From contig NZ_JAEMXM010000011.1 in assembly GCF_016482785.1 (NCBI RefSeq), forward strand, positions 121,394 to 185,393: DNA of 64,000 bases, read 5' to 3'. The DNA comes from Paenibacillus alkalitolerans (GTDB taxonomy: Bacteria; Bacillota; Bacilli; Paenibacillales; YIM-B00363). The translations under genes were made by a program, and so were the position numbers. The first letter of the stretch is position 1, and each line of letters begins with the position of its first letter. The notes beneath the pieces were generated by a model. It saw only the letters and a program-made list of their open reading frames with translations, was not told the origin of the DNA and did no database searches. Positions 11,850-20,344 of this stretch are shown here, piece by piece.

Positions 11850-11872
11850 ACTCGAGAGGCATGTAGAATAGA

Positions 11873-12652
11873 ATGAACTTGTTGACGAAAACAAGGCGGT
11901 TGAACAAACTGCTGCAAAAAGCGGCCGGCACCTCGGTAAATTTCATGGAGATGGGAGAGGTGTTACGGGATATTATAGGCGCAAATATCTACGTCGTTAG
12001 TCGCAGAGGGAAAATATTAGGCTGCGGATTGATCCGGGAGCCGGAGGAGCAAGAGTTTCGTCGAATCGTGTCGGAAGAGCGGCGGTTTCCTCCAGAAGTG
12101 AACCACTGGTTCATGAACATTGACGACACGACATCCCACTCCGAGGAAAATAGTCCGTATAGGGCGCTCGTGGCAAAAATCCAAGAGGTCATCCAAGAAC
12201 AATACGTGACCGTCGTACCGATTCTTGGTGCGGGGGATCGTATCGGCACGCTTGTCGTCTCGCGGGAAGACCGTCCGTTCGGCGAAGACGACCTCATTCT
12301 CGCAGAATACGGTTCGACGATCGTTGGAATGGAGATATTGCGGGAACGAGCGGAGGAAAGCGAGCAAGAGGCAAGAAGCAAGGCTGTCGTCCAGGTTGCC
12401 GTCGGGAGCTTAAGCTTTAGCGAACTGGAGGCGGTCGAGCATATTTTCGACGAGTTGAACGGGAAGGAAGGACTGCTTGTCGCCAGCAAAGTGGCGGACC
12501 GCGTCGGAATCACCAGGTCGGTCATCGTCAATGCGCTTCGAAAATTGGAGAGCGCAGGAGTCATTGAGACCCGGTCCTTAGGGATGAAGGGAACGTACAT
12601 TAAAATATTGAACGACAGGCTTATCGACAAAATTGTTAAATCGAGAGCCTAA
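11873..12652 (+). CDS. codY: GTP- and branched-chain-amino-acid-sensing repressor CodY
   Basis: 259 residues. The N-terminal GAF domain (about 1-155) senses Ile/Leu/Val and the C-terminal winged helix binds DNA; the recognition helix region [34 protein letters not shown] (about 203-236, quoted in part) is the CodY signature. In B. subtilis CodY represses the fla/che operon that also lies directly downstream here. A strong terminator follows the stop, so fla/che needs its own promoter. Confidence 0.97.
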   Translation: MNLLTKTRRLNKLLQKAAGTSVNFMEMGEVLRDIIGANIYVVSRRGKILGCGLIREPEEQEFRRIVSEERRFPPEVNHWFMNIDDTTSHSEENSPYRALVAKIQEVIQEQYVTVVPILGAGDRIGTLVVSREDRPFGEDDLILAEYGSTIVGMEILRERAEESEQEARSKAVVQVAVGSLSFSELEAVEHIFDELNGKEGLLVASKVADRVGITRSVIVNALRKLESAGVIETRSLGMKGTYIKILNDRLIDKIVKSRA

Positions 12653-12686
12653 CAACTTATGTAAACAAAGGGCTTTAGTTCTAAAT

Positions 12687-12720
12687 ACCTACAACACTTT
12701 GCTGTTGTAGGTTTTTTTTT
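12687..12720 (+). terminator. Rho-independent terminator after codY
   Basis: ACCTACAAC (12687-12695) pairs with GTTGTAGGT (12704-12712) and is followed by an uninterrupted T run to 12720. It separates the hslVU-codY transcript from fla/che. Confidence 0.92.
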
Positions 12721-12752
12721 CATTTTTCCACATCATTTCTCATAAAAAAATT

Positions 12753-12830
12753 GTCGAAATAAAGCAGGATTATTTTCGACATATGTTGAATAAGAATATC
12801 TGACTATTTTTCAGCTTCTAATTACATAAT
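12753..12830 (+). promoter_or_regulatory. Putative fla/che control region: inverted repeat and weak sigma-A-like promoter
   Basis: Between the codY terminator and flgB lies an AT-rich leader. It contains the inverted repeat GTCGAAA (12753-12759) / TTTCGAC (12774-12780) with a 14-base spacer, and 20 bases further CTGACT (12800-12805) and CATAAT (12825-12830), a poor -35 and good -10 with a long 19-base spacer. I could not find a convincing SigD promoter (TAAA-N15-GCCGATAT). The operator role of the repeat is inferred only from its position. Confidence 0.35.
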
Positions 12831-12870
12831 CGGAGAATGGGATTTGATTTGCATGGGAAGGAGGACCCCT

Positions 12871-13278
12871 GTGATCGGTTTAACCGGGAGTCATTTTCGT
12901 TTGCTTGAACGAACGTTGGATGCGGCCAGCTTGCGCCAATCCGTTATTGCGAACAACATTGCGAATTCTGACACGCCTTATTACAAGAGGGCCGAAGTTC
13001 AATTCGAGGACTTGCTTCAACAGCAAATGGGGAACTCTGTGCGAACTCTTAAAGGACGTCGCACCGACCCCCGCCATATTTATATCGGCGGCCAAGGGCC
13101 GAATGTTGAGCCCCAAATAAAAATCGATCGAAATACGGTGATGAACAACAACTTAAACAATGTCGATATCGATGCGGAGATGGCGCTCATGGCGAAAAAT
13201 CAGCTTCGTTACAATACGCTAATTCAACAGGTATCGCATGAAATCAAGATGACTCGTACCGCGATGGAGGGCAGATAA
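12871..13278 (+). CDS. flgB: Flagellar basal-body rod protein FlgB
   Basis: 135 residues from the GTG at 12871, proximal rod subunit of the flagellum. The rod-protein signature ASLRQSVIANNIANSDTPYYKR is near 20-41 (NIANSDTP is diagnostic). I chose the GTG because AAGGAGG lies 6 bases upstream; an upstream TTG at 12844 has no such site. The stop overlaps the flgC start in TAATG. First gene of the fla/che operon. Confidence 0.95.
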   Translation: MIGLTGSHFRLLERTLDAASLRQSVIANNIANSDTPYYKRAEVQFEDLLQQQMGNSVRTLKGRRTDPRHIYIGGQGPNVEPQIKIDRNTVMNNNLNNVDIDAEMALMAKNQLRYNTLIQQVSHEIKMTRTAMEGR

Positions 13279-13727
13279 TGCGCATCACGAACGGATTTGA
13301 TATCAGTTCTTCGGCATTGACTTCCCAACGGCTTCGTATGGACGTCATCTCCTCGAACATTGCGAACGCCGAGACGACGCGCGGCAAGCTCGTGAATGGG
13401 AGATGGGTCCCATATCAAAGAAAGCTTGTAGTTATGGAACCGAAGGCTAACGTCTCTTTTGCCGAAATGTTGAGAGGGAAGATGGGAAACTCGGCGGGCG
13501 AGGGCGTCAAGGTTTCGAAAATTTACAACGATCCGGAGCCGTTCAAGCAAGTTTATAATCCGGCGCATCCCGACGCCGACGAGAACGGCTTCGTCTTAAT
13601 GCCCAACGTGGACGTAATGAAAGAGATGGTGGATATGCTGTCCGCCACCCGTTCATACGAAGCGAACGTAACGGCGTTGAACGCATCGAAAGCATTGATC
13701 ACGAAAGCTCTCGAAATCGGAAAATAA
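13278..13727 (+). CDS. flgC: Flagellar basal-body rod protein FlgC
   Basis: 149 residues. Rod subunit with the N-terminal SSNIANAETTRG motif (about 25-36) and the C-terminal NVDVMKEMVDMLSATRSYEANV coiled-coil region shared by axial proteins (quoted span near 113-134). Overlaps flgB by one base and is followed by fliE after 23 bases. Confidence 0.96.
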   Translation: MRITNGFDISSSALTSQRLRMDVISSNIANAETTRGKLVNGRWVPYQRKLVVMEPKANVSFAEMLRGKMGNSAGEGVKVSKIYNDPEPFKQVYNPAHPDADENGFVLMPNVDVMKEMVDMLSATRSYEANVTALNASKALITKALEIGK

Positions 13728-13750
13728 CATGTTGAAAGGGAAGATACGCA

Positions 13751-14068
13751 GTGGAAGTATCCGAAATCCGCGCAAACCCGTTACAATTTGTGACAGCCAA
13801 GAATAACGTTACTCCGATCGCAGAGAGCAAAGGGGCGGCCGAAATTGCCGGCTCGTTCGGAAAAACGCTTGCACAAGCTTTGAACCAATTGGAACAACAA
13901 GAACAAAACGTTCGAGTCCTTAACGAAGGATTCGTTACCGGTCAAGGAGTGGATGTTCATACTTTGATGATCGCCTCGGAAAAAGCGCATCTCGGTCTGC
14001 AGTTAACCGTGCAGGTCCGCAACAAAGTTATTGAAGCGTACCAAGAAATCATGAGAACGCAGCTGTAA
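13751..14068 (+). CDS. fliE: Flagellar hook-basal body protein FliE
   Basis: 105 residues with a GTG start (AAAGGGA upstream). FliE links the MS ring to the rod. The C-terminal VDVHTLMIASEKAHLGLQ and QVRNKVIEAYQEIMR stretches are the family signature. Length is typical. Confidence 0.94.
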   Translation: MEVSEIRANPLQFVTAKNNVTPIAESKGAAEIAGSFGKTLAQALNQLEQQEQNVRVLNEGFVTGQGVDVHTLMIASEKAHLGLQLTVQVRNKVIEAYQEIMRTQL

Positions 14069-14116
14069 TTTTGTTGTGATCAACTTATGGGCTTGCGAGA
14101 TTAAAGAGGTGACATC

Positions 14117-15715
14117 GTGAATGAGACGCTTGTCCGGTACCGGGAGTCTTTCGTACGGTTCTGGAATCAATACAGCCAAAAGCAGCGAATTTTTTTCATC
14201 AGTGCGTTTATTCTAAGCGTCGCGACCATTGCTTTGCTAGTCGTACAATTTTCAAAAACCGAATATTCCGTCGCTTTTACGGATTTGAATCCTGCGGACG
14301 CGGCGAACGTCAAGGCATATCTGGAAACCGCGGGCGTGGATTACAAGCTTAGCAGCGACGGGAGGACGATCGGTGTTCCAAGCACGATGGTTTCTTCAGT
14401 AAAGATTGATGTGGCATCGCAAGGACTTGTTACAAACGGGTCGATCGGATACGAAATTTTCCGGGAGAACATGAGCAGCTGGAGCATGACCGACAAGCAG
14501 TTCGACGTGCTGAACAACGGTGCGAGAGCAGGAGAAATTCAACGGCTGATCAATCAGATAAACGGAGTAAGAAGCTCTCAGGTTCTCATTAATGTGCCGA
14601 AGGAAAGCGTCTTCTTGCCGGCAGAAGGCGCGGAACAGCGAGCGTCTGCGTCGGTTGTCGTCAATTTTCAGCCGGGGCAGCCTCCGGACCAGGCGAAGAT
14701 CGATACGATTTACAACCTGGTAGCGAAGAGCGTGCCCGGACTGGCGCTCGAGAACATAACGATTTCCGACCAGAACGGGGAATTGCTTCCCTCCTCGAAA
14801 TTAGGCGGAGGTTCAGGCGCGGCGGCCGGCATCATCGAGAAACAGCTGCAAATCAAGAAGCAGTTCGAGCTTGACCTGCAGCGTAATATCAACGGGTTTC
14901 TCAGTACTCTGTTCGACCGCCAGAACGTCGTTGTCAGCGTATTTTCCACGTTGAACTTCGACAAGAAGACGAGCGATCAAAACATCGTTCAACCTTTCAA
15001 TGAAGAAGACGGAACAGGGGTCGTTATTTCGGAAGAGGATAAACAAGAGACCGTCAACAGCGACGGGGTTCAAACCGGAGGCACGCCGGGAACGGGCGAA
15101 TCCGATATTCCGAATTATCCGGGGGCTGCGTCCCAAGGCAATTACGAGTCCGAAAACATCGAAAGAGTCCGGAATTACGAAATTACCAGAATACGCAATC
15201 AAATCGAATCAAGCCCTTATGTCGTTCAGGATTTAACGATTTCAGTGGGAATTAACTCGAATGAGAACGGACCGAATCCGGTTTCGCCCGAGACGCTGCA
15301 GCAAATCGAGAACGTGCTTACCAATATCGTCGGCGCTTCGCTTGCAAATAACGGACTTACGTTGACCGATGATCAACTTCGATCGAAAGTGTCCGTCATC
15401 TCGCGTAACTTTGTAGGCGCTCCGGTTCCCGACGACGTGCAAACTTCGGACCAAATGTTGTTATACGGTTTAGGCGGAGCGGCGGTCGTCGCGCTCTTGG
15501 CCGGCGGCGGGTATGCCGTCATGCGCAGAAGAAAGGCGAAAGCGGAAGAAGCGGCAATGATCGAAGCGGCGTTCCAAGCCGAGAAGAAAGAACCGGTGCT
15601 CGATATCGAATCCGTGAACAACGAAAATCAAATTCGCAAACAGCTGGAGAACTTGGCAAAGCGCAAACCTGAAGAGTTCGTGAACTTGCTGCGCACATGG
15701 ATTGTGGATGAATAG
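14117..15715 (+). CDS. fliF: Flagellar MS-ring protein FliF
   Basis: 532 residues, GTG start behind AAAGAGGTG. It builds the membrane MS ring on which export gate and C ring assemble. Transmembrane segments lie at about 24-44 and 447-467; between them are the ring-building motifs with LNPADAANVKAYLE, DVLNNGARAGEIQRLI and the RVLIN-like QVLINVPKES. The C-terminal 35 residues (LENLAKRKPEEFVNLLRTWI) are the FliG-binding tail. Confidence 0.96.
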   Translation: MNETLVRYRESFVRFWNQYSQKQRIFFISAFILSVATIALLVVQFSKTEYSVAFTDLNPADAANVKAYLETAGVDYKLSSDGRTIGVPSTMVSSVKIDVASQGLVTNGSIGYEIFRENMSSWSMTDKQFDVLNNGARAGEIQRLINQINGVRSSQVLINVPKESVFLPAEGAEQRASASVVVNFQPGQPPDQAKIDTIYNLVAKSVPGLALENITISDQNGELLPSSKLGGGSGAAAGIIEKQLQIKKQFELDLQRNINGFLSTLFDRQNVVVSVFSTLNFDKKTSDQNIVQPFNEEDGTGVVISEEDKQETVNSDGVQTGGTPGTGESDIPNYPGAASQGNYESENIERVRNYEITRIRNQIESSPYVVQDLTISVGINSNENGPNPVSPETLQQIENVLTNIVGASLANNGLTLTDDQLRSKVSVISRNFVGAPVPDDVQTSDQMLLYGLGGAAVVALLAGGGYAVMRRRKAKAEEAAMIEAAFQAEKKEPVLDIESVNNENQIRKQLENLAKRKPEEFVNLLRTWIVDE

Positions 15716-15727
15716 AGGTGTTAGTAC

Positions 15728-16750
15728 TTGGTGAAAGGGCAGCAACAGCAGCACGTATTATCCGGACGACAGAAAGCGGCCATTCTGCTCATTACGCTCG
15801 GACCGGAAGTGTCCGCTCAAGTATTCAAGCAATTGAGAGATGAAGAAATCGAACAATTGACTCTCGAAATAGCCAACGTGCGGAAGGTGGACAACGCCGA
15901 GAAAGAAGCGATTATGACGGAGTTTCACCAAATCGCCCTGGCTCAGGAGTATCTCACGCAGGGCGGCATCAATTATGCGAAAGAAATTTTGGAAAAAGCG
16001 CTCGGTACGACCAAAGCGATGGAAGTCATCAACCGGTTGACGGCAACGCTTCAGGTCAGACCTTTCGATTTTGCAAGAAAAGCCGATCCTGCTCAAATTT
16101 TAAACTTTATCCAGAACGAAAACGCGCAAACGATCGCGCTTGTCTTATCTTACTTGCTGCCGGAGCAAGCGGCCGCCATCCTGTCTTCATTGCCCCAAGA
16201 AAAACAGGCGGACGTGGCCAAACGGATCGCTTTGATGGACAGCACTTCACCGGAAGTCATTTCTCAGGTTGAGCGCGTATTGGAACAGAAGCTGTCGGCG
16301 ACCGTAACGCAAGACTATACATCCGCCGGTGGCATCGAAGCGATCGTGCAAATCCTTAACGGCGTCGACCGCGGAACGGAACGCACGATCCTCGATTCGC
16401 TGGAGATACAAGATCCCGAATTGGCGGAAGAAATCAAGAAGCGGATGTTCGTGTTCGAGGATATCGTCAATCTCGACAACCGTTCGATTCAACGGATCAT
16501 TCGCGATATCGAGAACGCGGATCTGCAGTTGGCGTTGAAGGTGGCGAGCGACGAGGTGCGGGAGGCGATTTTCCGAAACATGTCCAAGCGTATGTCGGAC
16601 ACGTTCAAGGAAGAGATGGAATACATGGGCCCCGTCCGTCTCCGCGACGTCGAGGAAGCGCAAACGCGGATCGTCGCGACGATTCGCAGGTTAGAGGAAT
16701 CCGGAGAAATCATTATCGCCCGCGGCGGGGGAGACGATATCATTGTCTAA
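15728..16750 (+). CDS. fliG: Flagellar motor switch protein FliG
   Basis: 340 residues. C-ring protein that couples stator torque to rotor and sets rotation direction. N-terminal LSGRQKAAILLITLG binds FliF; the central and C-terminal ARM-like parts include LVLSYLLPEQAAAILSSLP and the charged torque helix near 275-300. The TTG at 15728 lies 7 bases after AGAGGTG; a GTG 3 bases later is a possible alternative. fliH starts inside its end. Confidence 0.96.
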   Translation: MVKGQQQQHVLSGRQKAAILLITLGPEVSAQVFKQLRDEEIEQLTLEIANVRKVDNAEKEAIMTEFHQIALAQEYLTQGGINYAKEILEKALGTTKAMEVINRLTATLQVRPFDFARKADPAQILNFIQNENAQTIALVLSYLLPEQAAAILSSLPQEKQADVAKRIALMDSTSPEVISQVERVLEQKLSATVTQDYTSAGGIEAIVQILNGVDRGTERTILDSLEIQDPELAEEIKKRMFVFEDIVNLDNRSIQRIIRDIENADLQLALKVASDEVREAIFRNMSKRMSDTFKEEMEYMGPVRLRDVEEAQTRIVATIRRLEESGEIIIARGGGDDIIV

Positions 16751-17567
16751 CGTAATCAAACCGCATGCATACGTATCGATGGACGAGAAGCAGAAGATCG
16801 AAGCGTTCGTCTACTGCCCGCCGGCCGCGCCCGCCGTTGTTGAAGCAGACACGCAGTCAGCCGGCCGGGATCATCCTATTCAGGCGGAAATGGCGGATAA
16901 GATGCTTGCCGACGCGAAGCTAGCCGCTGAAGAGCTGCTAAAGCTTGCCGCCGAAGAAACTGCACAGATGCGCGAGCATGCCGCCGCGGAAATCGATGCT
17001 TGGTGGAACGAACGGCGAATCGAGGATTTAAGGGTTATCGAAGAGAGCCGGCAGAGCGGATTCGAAGCGGGATATCGCGAAGGGCTTCAACAAGCCGAGC
17101 GCGAGATCAGAGAGCGATATGAGGCGCTGCTCCATGAAGCCGGGCAATTAATCGAGCACGCCCATCGGGTCAAGGAGGCGACCATTTCCGAAGCGGAGCC
17201 GTTTCTAGTCGAGCTGTCGCTTGGAATCGCGCGGAAGATCATCGGCCGTCATGTCGAAGGTTCTCCCGAATGGACGGTCGCTCATGTAAAGAAGACGCTG
17301 GAACGGCGAAGGGAGAAAGGAATCGTTACGCTGTGCGTCGCCCCGTCCCAGTTCGGCAAGATGCAGGACGCCCGGGCCGAGTTGTCGCTTGCGATCGATT
17401 CCCAGGCGGAGCTTCAAATCGTGCCCGACAATACCGTCGATGAAGGCGGTTGCGTGGTACGCACTTCTTTCGGGAGCATCGACGCGCGAATCGACACCCA
17501 ATTGGCCGAAGTGAAGAAAGCGCTGTTGGAAGTCGCTCTATCAGGCGAAGAGGGTGACCGGATTTGA
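16743..17567 (+). CDS. fliH: Flagellar assembly protein FliH
   Basis: 274 residues, TTG start overlapping the fliG stop by 8 bases. FliH is the stator-like regulator of the FliI export ATPase. It has a long charged, Ala/Glu-rich coiled region (about 50-145) with GxxxG-like FEAGYREGLQQ, then the conserved VELSLGIARKIIGRHVE (about 156-172) and a C-terminal FliI-binding domain. Shares the TTGA overlap with fliI. Confidence 0.92.
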   Translation: MSNVIKPHAYVSMDEKQKIEAFVYCPPAAPAVVEADTQSAGRDHPIQAEMADKMLADAKLAAEELLKLAAEETAQMREHAAAEIDAWWNERRIEDLRVIEESRQSGFEAGYREGLQQAEREIRERYEALLHEAGQLIEHAHRVKEATISEAEPFLVELSLGIARKIIGRHVEGSPEWTVAHVKKTLERRREKGIVTLCVAPSQFGKMQDARAELSLAIDSQAELQIVPDNTVDEGGCVVRTSFGSIDARIDTQLAEVKKALLEVALSGEEGDRI

Positions 17568-18898
17568 ACACATCCAAATCCTCACCGCTCGATGTGAAGA
17601 AGTACTTGGAAGCAATGTCGCAGCTCGACCCCGTCCGGGTGAACGGGAAAGTGACGCAAGTAATCGGTTTGACGGTAGAATCCGAAGGGCCGGATACGAA
17701 GCTGGGCGATATTTGTTACATTTACCCCGGTAAAGGCGCGCCTCCGGTACAGGCCGAGGTCGTCGGATTTCGCAATAATAAAGTCATTCTAATGCCTCTT
17801 GGCGAACTGCACTCCGTCGGCCCGGGCTGCGATGTCGTCGGTACCGGCAAACCGTTGACGGTGAAAGTCGGTCACGAGCTGCTCGGCAAAGTGTTGGACG
17901 GTTTGGGAGTGCCGCTGGACGGCTCGCCGTTACCTGCGCGAATGCAGGAGATGCCGGCAAATAACGCGCCGGTCAGCCCGTTGAAGCGGGCGCGCGTACT
18001 GACGCCGCTCTCGGTCGGCGTCCGCTGCATCGACGGGCTGCTCACGATCGGAAAAGGACAGCGGGCCGGCATCTTTGCCGGTTCGGGCGTAGGCAAGTCG
18101 ACTTTGCTCGGGATGATAGCGCGCAATACGGCCGCCGATGTCAACGTGATCGGCCTTATCGGGGAACGCGGCCGTGAAGTGCTCGACTTCATCGAACGGG
18201 ATCTCGGTCCGGAAGGATTGGCCCGTTCCGTCGTCGTCGTGGCCACTTCCGACCAACCGGCATTGATTCGTATGAAGGGCGCTCTCATCGCGACGGCGAT
18301 CGCGGAATATTTTCGGGACCGGGGATTGGACGTCATGATGATGATGGATTCCGTGACACGGTATGCGACGGCGCTGCGCGAAGTCGGTTTGGCAGTAGGC
18401 GAACCGCCTGCGACCAGAGGGTACACCCCTTCGGTGTTCGCAAACTTGCCGAAGCTGCTGGAACGTGCAGGAACCGGACCGAAAGGTTCGATCACCGCGT
18501 TCTATACCGTGCTCGTAGATGGAGACGACATGAACGAACCGGTGGCGGATGCCGTCCGCGGCATTCTTGACGGTCACATCGTTCTTGACCGCCGCTTGGC
18601 CGGCCGGGGCCATTATCCGTCGATCGACGTGCTTTCCAGCGTATCGAGGGTGATGAGCGAAGTGGCCGCGAAAGAACAAATACAGGCGGCCAATCAATTC
18701 AAGAAGCTCTTGTCCGTCTATAGAGAATCCGAAGATTTGATCAACATCGGCGCCTACAAGCAAGGTTCCAGTCCGGATATCGACACGGCGCTGCAGTATA
18801 TTCAGCAAATTTGGGAATTCAGCAAACAAGACGTTGACGAGAAAACGACGCTTCAAGAAGCCCGCGAACGGCTCGTACAACAGTTTCACGGAGGTTGA
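17564..18898 (+). CDS. fliI: Flagellum-specific export ATPase FliI
   Basis: 444 residues, F1-beta-like ATPase of the flagellar type III export apparatus. Walker A GSGVGKST at 173-180, GLIGERGREVLDFIE near 200-214, and the Walker B region DVMMMMDSVTRYA are visible. The TTG start overlaps the fliH stop by 4 bases. Confidence 0.97.
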   Translation: MNTSKSSPLDVKKYLEAMSQLDPVRVNGKVTQVIGLTVESEGPDTKLGDICYIYPGKGAPPVQAEVVGFRNNKVILMPLGELHSVGPGCDVVGTGKPLTVKVGHELLGKVLDGLGVPLDGSPLPARMQEMPANNAPVSPLKRARVLTPLSVGVRCIDGLLTIGKGQRAGIFAGSGVGKSTLLGMIARNTAADVNVIGLIGERGREVLDFIERDLGPEGLARSVVVVATSDQPALIRMKGALIATAIAEYFRDRGLDVMMMMDSVTRYATALREVGLAVGEPPATRGYTPSVFANLPKLLERAGTGPKGSITAFYTVLVDGDDMNEPVADAVRGILDGHIVLDRRLAGRGHYPSIDVLSSVSRVMSEVAAKEQIQAANQFKKLLSVYRESEDLINIGAYKQGSSPDIDTALQYIQQIWEFSKQDVDEKTTLQEARERLVQQFHGG

Positions 18899-18906
18899 TC
18901 CGCAGC

Positions 18907-19344
18907 ATGCGATTTGCATACCGATTGCAAAAAATCGTCGATTTGAAGACGAATGAGAAGAAGCAAGCCGAGTCCGGGCTGTCCGCGGCCATCACCGCGT
19001 TGAACGAGGAAGAGCGCAGACGCAGCGGGTTGGTTGACGAGAAGCTCTCGCTCCAAGAACAAATTTCGGGAGGCGCGGCCGGTTCGCTGCCCGTATCGGA
19101 GCTGATGCTCATCCAGCGGTATATCGATCACCTTGACGATCAAATACAGCGCTCGGAACGAAATATCGATTCGGCGCAGAGAAACGTTGAGCATAGCAGG
19201 CAGCACTTGACGGAGCGGATGGTCGACGAAAAAGTATGGGCGAAAGTAAGGGAAAAAGCGCACGTCGCCCATACCGCACGTGTCGAAAAGCAATCGCAAA
19301 ATCAACTCGATGACATGGCCGCCGTGCGGGCCCGCAACGCGTAG
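18907..19344 (+). CDS. fliJ: Flagellar export protein FliJ
   Basis: 145 residues, almost entirely predicted coiled coil, beginning MRFAYRLQKIVDLKTNEKKQ. FliJ is the central-stalk-like chaperone/escort of the export ATPase. GGAGG (18890-18894) abuts a TTG at 18895, which leaves no spacing, so I prefer the ATG at 18907 (12-base spacing). Identity rests on the N-terminal motif, coiled-coil character and position after fliI. Confidence 0.85.
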   Translation: MRFAYRLQKIVDLKTNEKKQAESGLSAAITALNEEERRRSGLVDEKLSLQEQISGGAAGSLPVSELMLIQRYIDHLDDQIQRSERNIDSAQRNVEHSRQHLTERMVDEKVWAKVREKAHVAHTARVEKQSQNQLDDMAAVRARNA

Positions 19345-19381
19345 CGGCACACTACCGAGATCGGAAAGGGAATGAAGAGCA

Positions 19382-20296
19382 ATGCCGGAACTTGAAACCG
19401 AAAAATCGTACGGATGGTTCGAACGATTCCTCTTCTATACGCTGCCGGTGCTCTTCGCGCTGCTGCTTACGGGGGTGCTTCTCACCGTGTTCGGATACGA
19501 CGTTATGAACGAAGTGCTTCGAGCGGCCAATAAAATTCCCGTCGTTTCCGAAGCGGTTCCCGATCCGCTGCCGTCCGAAGCCGAGCTGCGGGAAGCGATC
19601 AAACATTCGGCGGAACAAGCGGCTCCGGAAAAGAGCTACTCGGAAGAAGAGGTGCTCGCTCTAAGGACTTCTATCGAGGAAAAACAAACGCTCCTCGATC
19701 AATTGGGTTCGGAAAGCGAAAAGAAGGACGAACTAATCGCTCAGCTGTCTGAAGAGGTGAAGAAGCTCCAAGCGCAGCTCGAGGATGTCACGTTGAGCGA
19801 TGAAGAATACGATGTCGGCATTCAAAATTTAGCGGAAGTGTACGCGAACATGTCTCCGGGCAAAGCGGCCCCGGTGTTGGAAAGCTTGACGATTCGTGAG
19901 CGCGTTCTTGTGTTGAGCCGGATGAAGCAAGACGATCAAGTCCGCATCTTGGAGAAGATGGAACCGAAAGCTGCGGCGGAGACGTCGATCCGGTTGAAAG
20001 ACGTCATTCCGGCGAAGGATCTTCAAATCGCCGCGCTGCAAGAGCGGCTGGAGCAAAGCGGCAACCCGCAGGCGGCATCCGCGGCCGGCTTGACGAAAAG
20101 CGAGGTAAGCGAAACGTTCGCAAGGATGTCGCCGGACAATGCGGCAGCCGTATTGCTTGAGATGTCCAAATCGAATCTTACGCAAGTCGTTGCCATTCTG
20201 AGGCTGATGGAAGCCGGCGCGCGCGCGTCCGTCCTTAACGCTTTAACGGAATTATCCGAGGAGCAGACGGCAAAAATTACGGCGAAGCTCGGGTAG
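19382..20296 (+). CDS. ylxF: YlxF/MotE-like flagellar operon protein (MgtE-N-like domain)
   Basis: 304 residues. One transmembrane segment (about 16-37), a coiled coil (about 85-135) and a C-terminal region with two MgtE-N-like repeats (EVYANMSPGKAAPVLESL and ETFARMSPDNAAAVLLEM). It occupies the B. subtilis ylxF slot between fliJ and fliK. Related MotE proteins are stator-associated chaperones; whether that applies here is inference. Confidence 0.8.
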   Translation: MPELETEKSYGWFERFLFYTLPVLFALLLTGVLLTVFGYDVMNEVLRAANKIPVVSEAVPDPLPSEAELREAIKHSAEQAAPEKSYSEEEVLALRTSIEEKQTLLDQLGSESEKKDELIAQLSEEVKKLQAQLEDVTLSDEEYDVGIQNLAEVYANMSPGKAAPVLESLTIRERVLVLSRMKQDDQVRILEKMEPKAAAETSIRLKDVIPAKDLQIAALQERLEQSGNPQAASAAGLTKSEVSETFARMSPDNAAAVLLEMSKSNLTQVVAILRLMEAGARASVLNALTELSEEQTAKITAKLG

Positions 20297-20344
20297 CATT
20301 CATATGCGCCGGGGGTGCTCCTCTTGAAAGGAGGTGAATATAAG

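Noticed and set aside
12805..12826. CodY box (AATTTTCWGAAAATT) upstream of flgB
   Set aside because: Only the TTTTCAG half fits; I count about 9 of 15 matches, too few to call.
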